Assembly (NCBI GenBank): GCA_003663295.1
Contig: QMZS01000017.1
Span: 1 to 13,525, forward strand
Direction: 5' to 3'
From: Candidatus Aenigmatarchaeota archaeon
Lineage (GTDB): Archaea > Aenigmatarchaeota > Aenigmatarchaeia > QMZS01
Length of the DNA stretch: 13,525 nt
How positions within the stretch are numbered: the stretch's first letter is position 1; each line of letters starts with the position of its first letter. The notes under the pieces are model-generated. The model was not told the origin of the DNA, made no database searches, and saw only the letters and a list, made by a program, of their open reading frames with translations. Both the position numbers and the translations under genes were made by a program. Below, piece after piece: positions 6,306 to 13,363 of this stretch.

Positions 6306-6380
6306 CGCAATAAACCTCGATTTGCGGGTATTATTATAAAACTCAATCAAAAAAAGATTTTATTCTTTAAATACCGCAAA
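6306..6380. repeat. mutually exclusive inverted repeats
   Basis: In the 223-bp gap between the DUF192 and HAD genes, three related segments occur: CGCAA (6306-6310), TTTGCGGGTATT (6321-6332) and AATACCGCAAA (6370-6380). The middle one can pair either with the first (about 5 bp, 11-nt loop) or with the third (9 bp plus one bulged G, longer loop). I see no gene, tRNA or guide-RNA boxes in this gap. It may be a 3' region structure or chance. Confidence 0.3.
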
Positions 6381-6444
6381 AGTTAAGTAAAACCTCATTT
6401 TTACCCACCACATTTCGTGAAATAAAAGTCGGTCGGTCTTTGAT

Positions 6445-6831
6445 TTAATATATCTCTTTAAAATCCCCATTGAATTTTGTTGACTTGATATACCTGTTAT
6501 CCATGTAATGACAATTTCCACCTCGTGGTTTGTTGAACATAATATTAGGGTATTTGAATCCGTGTTCTTTAAGCCCTTCTATTGTAACCTCTCTTTGCAC
6601 ATCGGTCCTTGATGTAAAAAATGCAAGGATATTTCTATTATCATACCATTTATTTATCTTGTCTTTTACCCCAGGAATTTCATAAGCACTTTTCATGCGC
6701 TCCGGCTCTTCGTTAGGTATATCTTCGCAGACAACTCCGTCAATATCAATAAGATGATTTGTAAGACCCTCACGCATTTTTGAACCCATATTCTTTCCGT
6801 CATTTGTTTTTGGAGTTTCAAGATTTTGCAT
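6445..6831 (-). CDS. HAD-superfamily phosphatase-like protein
   Basis: A 128-aa HAD-type hydrolase lacking a large cap. Motif I is LIDIDGVV with nucleophile Asp29 and Asp31; motif II is FFTSR (71-75, Thr73 or Ser74); Lys101 in NKPRGGN serves motif III; Asp111 in YMDNR supplies metal binding. The region DIPNEEPERM plus KPRGGNCHYMDN resembles small HAD proteins often annotated, doubtfully, as phosphoheptose isomerase; the true substrate is unknown. The start is uncertain: Met1, Met15 and Met19 are all upstream of motif I. TTAAATATT at 6850-6859 would suit Met1 leaderlessly, while TTATAAAA just before Met1 would suit Met15. It lies 57 bp after the PDCD5 gene on the same strand. Confidence 0.8.
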   Translation of the reverse strand: MQNLETPKTNDGKNMGSKMREGLTNHLIDIDGVVCEDIPNEEPERMKSAYEIPGVKDKINKWYDNRNILAFFTSRTDVQREVTIEGLKEHGFKYPNIMFNKPRGGNCHYMDNRYIKSTKFNGDFKEIY

Positions 6832-6888
6832 GTTTTTTATAATATGAATTAATATTTAAGAAATACTATTTCTATTTGAGTTTAAAAT

Positions 6889-7167
6889 TTATCTTCTTGT
6901 AATTTTAATCTCTCTCTTTTTTGTCAGTGTTTTCAACAAATCTTTTAATTTATCTCCAGAAAGCGGTTCTGTGAGTTGTCCCTGTTGCCGAACCTGAATC
7001 AAATAAAGTTCAACCTGTTCCGCAAGCTGAGGGTTTGCGATTCTTACATTAGCCAGTCTTTCTCTAGCCTCTTTTGTTAAACATTCACCAAGGAGTTTTC
7101 TTTTCATCTCTTCAACCATTTTCATTTGCTCCTGCTGCATCTTCATCTGGTCTAATTGCGTCACCAT
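6889..7167 (-). CDS. PDCD5/TFAR19-type DNA-binding protein
   Basis: A 92-aa protein. The N-terminal helix is rich in Gln, Met and Lys; the family core is LTKEARERLANVRIANPQLA (30-49) followed by EQVELYLIQVRQQGQL (50-65), and the basic C-terminus reads LKDLLKTLTKKREIKITRR. Archaeal PDCD5 homologues are small helical nucleic-acid-binding proteins that often neighbour ribosomal protein genes. The core helices match well; the N-terminal helix is divergent. Its start codon is only 23 bp from that of the divergent ferredoxin gene. Confidence 0.93.
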   Translation of the reverse strand: MVTQLDQMKMQQEQMKMVEEMKRKLLGECLTKEARERLANVRIANPQLAEQVELYLIQVRQQGQLTEPLSGDKLKDLLKTLTKKREIKITRR

Positions 7168-7190
7168 AAATAATTTACACTAATTTAATA
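7168..7190. promoter_or_regulatory. 23-bp divergent intergenic region
   Basis: Two divergent genes share 23 bp. For leaderless mRNAs the TATA box of each would sit about 25 nt upstream, in or near the other gene's start codon: ATAAATAA at 7166-7173 overlaps the PDCD5 start for the ferredoxin direction, and the TTAATA stretch at 7184-7189 overlaps the ferredoxin side for the PDCD5 direction. The two promoters would exclude each other. Confidence 0.35.
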
Positions 7191-7373
7191 ATGTTCAAAT
7201 TAAATGAAGACAAATGTTTGAGATGCGGAGGCTGTGTGGGAATCTGCCCGGTTGCAGCTCTTGAATTAACCGAAACAGGAATTGTCTGCAATGAGGAGAA
7301 ATGCATTAAATGCGGTAATTGCGAGTCTTTTTGCCCGGTTGCAGCCATAAAAATTGAGAAAGATAAAAAATAA
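7191..7373 (+). CDS. 2x[4Fe-4S] ferredoxin
   Basis: A 60-aa bacterial-type ferredoxin. The two cluster motifs are complete: Cys9, Cys12, Cys15 and Cys19 (CLRCGGCVGICP), and Cys38, Cys41, Cys44 and Cys48 (CIKCGNCESFCP). An extra Cys33 lies before the second motif. The protein is cytoplasmic and carries low-potential electrons. It lies 52 bp upstream of the geranylgeranyl reductase on the same strand. In Methanosarcina acetivorans an adjacent ferredoxin was reported to be the specific electron donor of that reductase, so this is its likely partner here. Confidence 0.94.
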   Translation: MFKLNEDKCLRCGGCVGICPVAALELTETGIVCNEEKCIKCGNCESFCPVAAIKIEKDKK

Positions 7374-7425
7374 ATTTACCATTGATATTCTGTTTTTAGT
7401 ATAAGTTTCAAAAATCTTAAATATT

Positions 7426-8601
7426 ATGAGGGATGTAATCATTGTTGGGGCCGGACCTGGAGGTTCCGCAGCAGCAAAATATCTGGCTGAGAAAGGTTAT
7501 GATGTTGCACTCTATGAAAAGAGGCAGGAGATCGGAGCTCCAAAGAGATGTGCCGAAGGTTTTTCTTTAGCTGGCGCAAAAGAATTTAATTTAGATTTAC
7601 CTAAAAATTGTATAAGGCAGAAGATAAATAGTTCAAGGGTTTATTCTCCAAATGGTAATTTTGTTGAAATTAATTACGAAGTTGATGGAGGTTGTATTTT
7701 GGAGAGGAAAGTTTTTGATAAGTGGCTTGTTGAGGAAGCGGTAAGGAAAGGAGCAAAAGTTCAGGCAAAGACAACTATTACAGGTTTGTTAAAGGAAAAC
7801 GGAAAAGTGGTTGGAGTTAAAGGGGAATTTTTTGGCGAGAAATTTGAAGAAAGATGCAAAATGCTGATTGCTTCAGATGGGATTGAAAGCAAAATTTCAA
7901 GAATGGCTGGTTTGAATACAGCCTGCAATCCAAATCTCGTAGATTCCGGGGTTCAGTTTGAAATGGCGGGGATAGATATAGAAGACCAAAAGAAAATATA
8001 TTTATATTTTGGGAACGAAATTGCTCCTGGGGGTTATTGCTGGGTTTTTCCAAAAGGAAAAGATATTGCAAATGTTGGGATAGGCGTTCTTGGGAGGAAC
8101 AATCTCCCTGCAATTAAATATCTTGAAAAATTTATTGAAAGCAAAAAGGAATTAAAGAAAGGTTCTATTCTTGAAGTTAATTCTGGCGGGATTCCTGTGG
8201 GTGGTTTATTGCAGAAAATGACTCTGGATAATTTTCTTGTTGTTGGGGATGCCGCCCATCAGGTCAATCCAATTCATGGCGGTGGGCTGTATGAAGCCCA
8301 GTTCGCGGGAAGGATTGCGGCGGAAGCTGTTGATGAAGCGCTCAAAAGAGGAGATACTTCTGAAAAACAACTGAGTAAATACAATAAAGAATGGTGGGAA
8401 CAAAGAGGGAATCATTTAAGAAATGTTGAGAAATTAAAAGAGGTTTTTAAAAAACTTTCAGACGAAGATCTTAATTTTCTTTCTGAAAATCTCAAAGGAA
8501 ATAATCTGGCGGATTTTTGCGAAGGAATTAATCTGAAATTTTTTGGAAAATTGTTAATGAAAAGACCGCATCTGATAAAATTTGCAAAGTCTTTGTTTTA
8601 A
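7426..8601 (+). CDS. geranylgeranyl reductase family flavoprotein
   Basis: A 391-aa FAD enzyme that saturates the geranylgeranyl chains of archaeal ether lipids (digeranylgeranylglycerophospholipid reductase). The N-terminal Rossmann motif GAGPGG is at 8-13, with Glu31 at the end of the second strand for ribose binding. KRCAEGFS (40-47) carries the conserved Cys42, ASDGIESKISRMAG (149-162) is the DG motif, PGGYCWVFPKG (201-211) is the reductase signature, and GDAAHQVNPIHGGG (274-287) contacts FAD. Length is normal. It follows the ferredoxin gene, probably in one transcript. Its last 48 bases overlap an antisense broken frame. Confidence 0.93.
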   Translation: MRDVIIVGAGPGGSAAAKYLAEKGYDVALYEKRQEIGAPKRCAEGFSLAGAKEFNLDLPKNCIRQKINSSRVYSPNGNFVEINYEVDGGCILERKVFDKWLVEEAVRKGAKVQAKTTITGLLKENGKVVGVKGEFFGEKFEERCKMLIASDGIESKISRMAGLNTACNPNLVDSGVQFEMAGIDIEDQKKIYLYFGNEIAPGGYCWVFPKGKDIANVGIGVLGRNNLPAIKYLEKFIESKKELKKGSILEVNSGGIPVGGLLQKMTLDNFLVVGDAAHQVNPIHGGGLYEAQFAGRIAAEAVDEALKRGDTSEKQLSKYNKEWWEQRGNHLRNVEKLKEVFKKLSDEDLNFLSENLKGNNLADFCEGINLKFFGKLLMKRPHLIKFAKSLF

Positions 8602-8799
8602 ATTATAAAAGTATTCTTTATTGATTAATTCTAGATTAATTCCTTTATCATAATCACTAAAATAAGTTAATTTAACTTCAATGGCTTTTAATTTGACATT
8701 GTCCGCTACAGCAATAATTTTAAAATTAAATGTGGTTTTTTTGTTTGGTTTACATTCCAAGTGTTCTAGTTCATTTAGTTCAGATAAAAAAATGAAAAT
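8554..8799 (-). pseudogene. 3' continuation of the 85-aa membrane gene
   Basis: After the TAA at 8800-8802 that ends the 85-aa membrane protein, the same frame stays open for 81 codons to a stop at 8554-8556. There is no ATG; a TTG at 8758-8760 is the first alternative start. The encoded piece (KTTFNFKIIAVADNVKL then KAIEVKLTYFSDYDKG) alternates hydrophobic and polar residues like a beta domain and reads like real protein. The last 16 codons run antisense into the geranylgeranyl reductase gene, so the original C-terminus may also be lost. The simplest reading is one former gene, a two-helix anchor plus a beta domain, cut by a nonsense mutation. Confidence 0.5.
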
Positions 8800-9057
8800 T
8801 TAGTTCTTCAGGATGAGATCCAATATTGCATATGTCGAACCTTGTTCTGGTTGAGTTGATCTGGTGAGATTAAGCTCAGGATATTTAATATGCTGCAAAA
8901 TATCTTCTTTGAATAAGGCGACTATTATTGCTAATAAAGAAGTTAAAGCTAAAAGATTGTTGGTCTGATTTGTAATAAGTAAATGTATAAATAGTGCTAA
9001 ACTCAAGGATATTGAAATGAGGATACCAAATTCAATCCAAAGTCTTTTAATGTCCAT
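8800..9057 (-). CDS. 85-aa two-helix membrane protein, maybe truncated
   Basis: The ATG at 9057 lies one base after the rqcH stop, so it is probably cotranscribed. Two transmembrane helices are clear, at about residues 10-28 (FGILISISLSLALFIHLLI) and 35-49 (LLALTSLLAIIVALF), followed by KEDILQHIKYPELNLT and a short soluble tail that stops abruptly at LDLILKN. Small proteins with two helices and then a soluble beta domain are common in archaea, which fits the open continuation in the same frame downstream. It may work as the 85-aa form or be the 5' half of a broken gene. I recognise no family. Confidence 0.6.
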   Translation of the reverse strand: MDIKRLWIEFGILISISLSLALFIHLLITNQTNNLLALTSLLAIIVALFKEDILQHIKYPELNLTRSTQPEQGSTYAILDLILKN

Positions 9058-9058
9058 A

Positions 9059-10744
9059 TTAAACCATTAAAATTTCCCCTTTCCCGTAAGGCACAACTTT
9101 CAGGAATTCATCAATATTAATTTGTTTAATTTTTTCGCTATCTTCTTTTTTCGCTATCTCGGAGATTTTTAATTTAATCAATTCTCCAAGTTCTTTTCCT
9201 TCTCCCCCGCCTGGAATCAAACCAATAAAATATTTTGCGTGTTTTTTGATGGATTCTAGAGGACCTTTTACAATTTTAAATTTTTCATTAACCCCAATAT
9301 GAATAATTAATTCAGTTCTCAGGAAATTTCTTTTCCCGTAAATCATAAAAGATCCTTTTTTCACATGACCTTTTCCGGTTTTTGAAACTTGGTCCGGAGT
9401 CACCCAGTAAACATCAGCAATTCCTAGTTTTGAAATCCAGAATCTTGAATAGCACCCCACAAACTGCGCGGCTTCTTTGACTGCTTGTTCTGTGATTTCT
9501 TTCCCTTCGCTTCTGATAATTCCAAATGGAGACCCAATGATATGTGCGTGCAGGATAATATCATTTTTCTTGCAGTATTTCTTGACCAGTTTCTCATTTG
9601 TATCCGTGTCTTTTCCTGCAACAACAAGGAAATTATCTGAGGTGTAAAAATATCTGAAGTGTTCGTACCATTGCAATTTGATAGGTTGTTTTTTTGAAAA
9701 TATTTTTTCTTTCCTTTCAATAGGTTTTTCAATCAACAATTTAATTCTTTTTATTTTCTCTCTCGCTTTCTTTGATTTTTTGTACAGTTTATTTGTTTCT
9801 TCTTTTATGTCAATATTTATATTTAACTTTATTTTATTCCCTTCAAGTTCAATAATTACAACCCCTTTTTTTTCAAGGATTTCTTTGATTGGGGCAATTA
9901 TTTTTTTGGTTTCTTTATAGATTTTTATGGCTTTTTCTATTTCTGATTTATGTTCAAAAAATAAATCGGCTTGTTCTTTAAATCTGTTGATTCCTTTTTC
10001 ATATTTTTCAAGAGTTTTTTTCTGATTTTCGCGAATAAGTTCTGCTTTCGTTTTTTTCTCTTCTGAAAAAACTTCTTTGATTGCAATGGAAAAACTTTCT
10101 TTTTTTTCAGACTTAAAGTTTTTCAAAGTGTCAAGTTCAAAAGGCGAAACAAAATATTTGATTTCTTCTTTGAAATAAATCCGAGGGGAAATTTCTTTGT
10201 TCAATAATTCTTTCAAATTTTTATTTTTCAAAATTTCTTCTGCATAGATTTTTCCAATATGGATTTTTTTCAGCAGTTCTTCATTTTTTATTTCAAGATA
10301 ATTTTCAATATTTTCACTTTCTATTTCTGTGTATTTTTCTCCAACCAGAATTTTCCTGTCTTTGAATTCTCTCTGGAAAAGACACCCGACTATTTTTCCT
10401 TCCTGACAAAGAATTACATTTCCTTTCCCAATGAATTCAAGGATTACCTGATAATCCGAAAAATCCAGAACAAAGATTTTGTTAAATTTATATTGTTCAA
10501 TTTTAATTAATATTTTTCCTTTTAATCTTTCTGATATGAAATTAATAAAACCTTGGGTTTCTTTTTCCTGCGGTTTTTCCGGGTCAAGATAACAAAAAGT
10601 TTTCCCCGCGACAAGAGAGAGAACTCCTTTTTTTGGCTTGAATTCAAAAACAGTATTTTCCGATTTATAAACTCTCTTTAATTTACATCTTTCAAGAACT
10701 TTTAGTTCTTTTACCAAATAATGAAAATCCAAAGGAGTTAACAT
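9059..10744 (-). CDS. rqcH: NFACT/Rqc2-family ribosome quality-control protein
   Basis: Counting from the ATG at 10744, 561 aa: NFACT-N domain (about 1-200), a long Lys/Glu-rich coiled coil (about 230-345) and NFACT-R (about 358-490) with WYEHFRYFYTSDNFLVVAGKD and YWVTPDQVSK (446-455). Family members bind stalled 60S/50S subunits carrying peptidyl-tRNA; bacterial RqcH and eukaryotic Rqc2 recruit tRNA to add C-terminal tails. The Asp-Arg pair needed for that in B. subtilis and yeast (QxxxDRI) appears here as FNKI, Asn88-Lys89. An ATG at 10777 would add 11 residues; I prefer 10744 because LTPLDFHYLVKEL matches the family N-terminus, TTATAAA at 10784-10790 is too close to 10777, and it avoids overlap with the frame ending at 10759. 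Confidence 0.9.
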   Translation of the reverse strand: MLTPLDFHYLVKELKVLERCKLKRVYKSENTVFEFKPKKGVLSLVAGKTFCYLDPEKPQEKETQGFINFISERLKGKILIKIEQYKFNKIFVLDFSDYQVILEFIGKGNVILCQEGKIVGCLFQREFKDRKILVGEKYTEIESENIENYLEIKNEELLKKIHIGKIYAEEILKNKNLKELLNKEISPRIYFKEEIKYFVSPFELDTLKNFKSEKKESFSIAIKEVFSEEKKTKAELIRENQKKTLEKYEKGINRFKEQADLFFEHKSEIEKAIKIYKETKKIIAPIKEILEKKGVVIIELEGNKIKLNINIDIKEETNKLYKKSKKAREKIKRIKLLIEKPIERKEKIFSKKQPIKLQWYEHFRYFYTSDNFLVVAGKDTDTNEKLVKKYCKKNDIILHAHIIGSPFGIIRSEGKEITEQAVKEAAQFVGCYSRFWISKLGIADVYWVTPDQVSKTGKGHVKKGSFMIYGKRNFLRTELIIHIGVNEKFKIVKGPLESIKKHAKYFIGLIPGGGEGKELGELIKLKISEIAKKEDSEKIKQINIDEFLKVVPYGKGEILMV

Positions 10745-10758
10745 AAAAATAGAGGTAA

Positions 10759-11286
10759 TTATTTTTGGTATTGCCATGGATGGTTTATAAGATTAAAAAG
10801 TTTGGTTGTAATGAACTCATTAGCAACATTAAATTTAAAGTTATAAGGTTTATATATCAAGGATTCAAGCTCATCAAGTGATTTAGTATTTCTTTTAACA
10901 GAATCTAATCTCTTCAAATTATTTTTTGTAAGCGCAGAATCTGAGTTATAAATTTTGTAGAGTAATGTATTATATAACGGAAATTTTAGAATTAGGTCAT
11001 ATATAAAATCATAATTTTTTAATTCAATAGAAAGTAATTTTTTATAGGCTTCAGAATCATCTTCTGTTTCTGACCTTTTTTTACTTTCTTGTAACTTACA
11101 CCCAATAACCTCAAGAATATTAGAGATATTATGTCTTTTTTCGTGATATGTTATAATATCATGGATTCCAACAGATATTTCTTGATAAGGTTTAATTATT
11201 ATTTCAGATTTTTCACCAAAGGAACTTAAATCGAAACTCTCTTTAATATTTATAAACCAGTAATAAAATTTTAAATGGATTATAAA
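10759..11286 (-). pseudogene. 175-codon open frame without a canonical start
   Basis: Between TGA (11287-11289) and TAA (10759-10761) the minus strand stays open for 175 codons, far longer than expected by chance in such AT-rich DNA. No ATG or GTG occurs in frame; the first TTG (about 10918) would remove two thirds. The protein looks real: an aromatic N-terminal stretch (HLKFYYWFINI), then EIIIKPYQEISVGIHDIITYHE, a charged Lys/Glu segment, and helical NYDFIYDLILKFPLYNTLLY, ending LFNLINHPWQYQK. It lies between eS31 (23 bp) and rqcH (14 bp to the ATG at 10744), all on one strand. It is either a gene that lost its 5' end or one starting at ATT/ATA. No family recognised. It fills the whole 10778-11308 gap. 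Confidence 0.6.
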
Positions 11287-11308
11287 TCAAAAATACCCGA
11301 GATTTCAA

Positions 11309-11524
11309 CTATTCCTTTTTCTCAATTGTTGAGAAGCAAGTTCCGCAATAATACACTGTTTTACCTTCCAGTTTTCTTTCTCCAAGAAATACCCCAGGAC
11401 CGCATTTTTGGCAAAATTCCCTATTTCTGATAATTTTATCCCCTTCAACCTTGTATTTCTCATATTTTTTTGAGATTCTGTGCTTGCTCTTTGATTTCGC
11501 TCTCTTTCCTTTTTTGTCTGCCAT
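11309..11524 (-). CDS. rps27ae: 30S ribosomal protein eS31 (S27ae)
   Basis: A 71-aa protein with a zinc ribbon: Cys38 and Cys41 (CQKC), Cys60 and Cys63 (CGTC), and the family-typical CGPGVFLGERK (41-51) and VYYCGTC. An N-terminal extension of about 20 residues is very basic (KKGKRAKSKSKHR) and is longer than in many archaea, though it resembles the basic N-terminus of some copies. No ubiquitin fusion is present, as expected in archaea. The start ATG (11524) follows a TATA-like stretch at leaderless distance. Confidence 0.93.
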   Translation of the reverse strand: MADKKGKRAKSKSKHRISKKYEKYKVEGDKIIRNREFCQKCGPGVFLGERKLEGKTVYYCGTCFSTIEKKE

Positions 11525-11540
11525 AATCTACATTAAAAAT

Positions 11541-11552
11541 TAAAAATAAAAG
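11541..11552 (-). promoter_or_regulatory. TATA-like box for rps27ae
   Basis: On the minus strand GC-CTTTTATTTTTA-like DNA ends 17 nt before the ATG, so its 5' half is centred about 25 nt upstream of the start codon, compatible with a leaderless ribosomal-protein mRNA. Confidence 0.35.
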
Positions 11553-11601
11553 CACCCTTAACCTTAAATTCAGGAGTAATTATACCTAAATAAGTTTAAT
11601 T

Positions 11602-13176
11602 ATGAAGGGTCTGAGTGTTGTTTATATGATGATGGGCGCCACTGTATTGATAGCGGGTCTGTATGTAATTTTGATGGGTTCTACTGGGGAAACCCCTATT
11701 TATTACCACACCTTACCTGAAATACAGTTTTCTGAGTTGCTCACTTCTTTCTTGCACACTGAGACAAATTTGCAAAGGGTTATTGAAATGGATTCTGATA
11801 GGCTTTTTGAAAATATGCAGGAGACTCCTATCGTATGGGATAATTCTTGGAATTCTTATGAGGATTTCATGAGTCTTTTTGAAGAGAGATTCGGAGATTC
11901 AGTAAGTGATTATTTTGCTTCTGTTTATGTTTTGGAAGGAGCGAATGTTGAGTCTTCAATAGTGGATGCTTCAGGGGCGGGAAGTAATTTAGATTATAAT
12001 TTAGGAACTGAAATCCTGACTTGGGAATACACCTATGAAATCCATTTAACGAGCAAGATGTTTGGCGCAGAAGTGGCAAATGAAATTAATACTGTGAGGA
12101 GCGGAGAAATTGAGTTTGACTTTTTAAATCTAGAAGAAGTTTATGATTGCGCAGATGATTTTTTTAATTCTGGTCTGGTGTATAGATTTCAGGAGTGCAG
12201 TTCTTCAGAAATTACTAATGGGTTGGCGAATAAATTTTTAAGCAATTTACCTGCATCCTGCGACGGATTTGATATTTCAGTAAAAGCCCCGGTTTTTTGC
12301 GGAGTGCAGGGTTGCAAGTGCGATAGCATGAAATCTGTTAAGACAACTTTATTTATTAGCAAAGAAGGGAAAAAAAGTGTGGCTTTTATTTCAGAGTTTA
12401 GTACTTTTGAATGCGGCGAACCTGAGAATACCTGCGTGAAAGGAACTGATTGTCTTGGCGAGGACTATTGCGTTAATGGATTTTGCGGTAAGTGTTATGC
12501 TGCTGGGTTGTATTGTTCCTCAGACGAGACTCTTTTTTCTTCAGGTATGCGAGAGTGTTCTAAGATACCGGGTGGAGTTAATAAATATGAATGTTTGCAG
12601 AAATGGGATGTTGGAACTGTTTTTAAAATATATATGAAAGTGGGCGACGATGTGTTTGAGCACTCAGGTCTTGAACCAATAATATTAAATTGCGGTAAAC
12701 AGCATAAATCTTTAATATTGGAAGGACTTTCAGATTATTTTTTTAAATTTAATGGGGTTAATGTTGGCACAGGCGAACTAGATTTATGCGATGCTTCAAA
12801 AGTTCCAAGGGTGAGCGGCAGATTAACAATTTATGATAATTCAGAAGGTGTTGTTCGTTCAATAGGCGATATTTATGTAAGTTTTGCAGTATCCGATGCA
12901 ATAAATGAGTTGAATGGGGACGAATTTGCTTATTATTTTAATTCTATGGATTGTGCTGAATTTAAAACAAGCACAAGAGATTTGATTTCAAAAAAGATAA
13001 AATATACAGGGATTGAAGGGTATGCCTGGAGTATTTATCTGCCTAATTGCAATACCAACCCGGCGACATGGTATGGCGAACAATATAATATATTCACAAT
13101 TGATTTTATTGAAACTAAATCTGGTAAAACAGTAGCAACAGCAACCTATATTATAGAATATAAAGCAGATATATAA
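11602..13176 (+). CDS. Cys-rich membrane-anchored exterior protein
   Basis: A 524-aa protein with one N-terminal hydrophobic helix (about 5-26, VVYMMMGATVLIAGLYVILM) preceded by a single Lys, then a long polar region that should lie outside the cell. It has 19 cysteines, densest at 271-331, where CVKGTDCLGEDYCVNGFCGK (278-297) resembles small disulfide-rich modules; the rest (about 340-520) appears beta-rich. No catalytic motif or cell-wall signal is recognised. The short N-terminus before the helix recalls archaeal pilin-like exported proteins, but no peptidase site is clear. The next gene starts 2 nt after its stop, and a third exported protein follows, so it probably belongs to a surface or secretion operon. 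It diverges from rps27ae by 77 bp. Confidence 0.75.
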   Translation: MKGLSVVYMMMGATVLIAGLYVILMGSTGETPIYYHTLPEIQFSELLTSFLHTETNLQRVIEMDSDRLFENMQETPIVWDNSWNSYEDFMSLFEERFGDSVSDYFASVYVLEGANVESSIVDASGAGSNLDYNLGTEILTWEYTYEIHLTSKMFGAEVANEINTVRSGEIEFDFLNLEEVYDCADDFFNSGLVYRFQECSSSEITNGLANKFLSNLPASCDGFDISVKAPVFCGVQGCKCDSMKSVKTTLFISKEGKKSVAFISEFSTFECGEPENTCVKGTDCLGEDYCVNGFCGKCYAAGLYCSSDETLFSSGMRECSKIPGGVNKYECLQKWDVGTVFKIYMKVGDDVFEHSGLEPIILNCGKQHKSLILEGLSDYFFKFNGVNVGTGELDLCDASKVPRVSGRLTIYDNSEGVVRSIGDIYVSFAVSDAINELNGDEFAYYFNSMDCAEFKTSTRDLISKKIKYTGIEGYAWSIYLPNCNTNPATWYGEQYNIFTIDFIETKSGKTVATATYIIEYKADI

Positions 13177-13178
13177 TT

Positions 13179-13337
13179 ATGGAATTGCCAATAAAAAAAA
13201 TTGTCGGAATAATCCTTTTTTTAATAGTGCTTTTTCTGGTTATTTATGGGGTGATTTATACTGGCATACTATCGGGTTTTGGAAATATTTCAGATATTCT
13301 TGGAGTTTGGTTTGAGAAATTATTTAGTCCTGTTTAA
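13179..13337 (+). CDS. 52-aa single-TM small protein
   Basis: Starts 2 nt after the Cys-rich gene and ends 26 nt before the next ATG. The product begins MELPIKKIVG, followed by a strong transmembrane helix (about 8-30, IVGIILFLIVLFLVIYGVIY) and a short soluble tail (GNISDILGVWFEKLFSPV). The Lys-Lys before the helix suggests the tail is outside. It resembles pilin-like or accessory membrane peptides common in archaeal surface operons, but no family can be assigned. The tight spacing supports translation with the upstream gene. Confidence 0.65.
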   Translation: MELPIKKIVGIILFLIVLFLVIYGVIYTGILSGFGNISDILGVWFEKLFSPV

Positions 13338-13352
13338 ATTATATATATATAA
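13333..13352 (+). promoter_or_regulatory. possible internal promoter before 13364
   Basis: TTTAAATT (13333-13340), followed by a run of alternating A and T, is centred about 27 nt before the ATG at 13364, so the third gene could have its own leaderless transcript besides read-through from the operon. Confidence 0.35.
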
Positions 13353-13363
13353 GGTATAATATT

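Noticed and set aside
9678..9920. Plus-strand hydrophobic 80-aa frame
   Set aside because: Exact antisense of the Lys/Glu-rich coiled coil of rqcH; same artefact of reversed AAA and GAA codons.
10745..10777. N-terminal 11-residue extension of rqcH from the ATG at 10777
   Set aside because: Family proteins begin at the following LTPLDFHYL-like segment, a TATA-like element lies too near that ATG, and it would overlap the upstream frame. It cannot be fully excluded.
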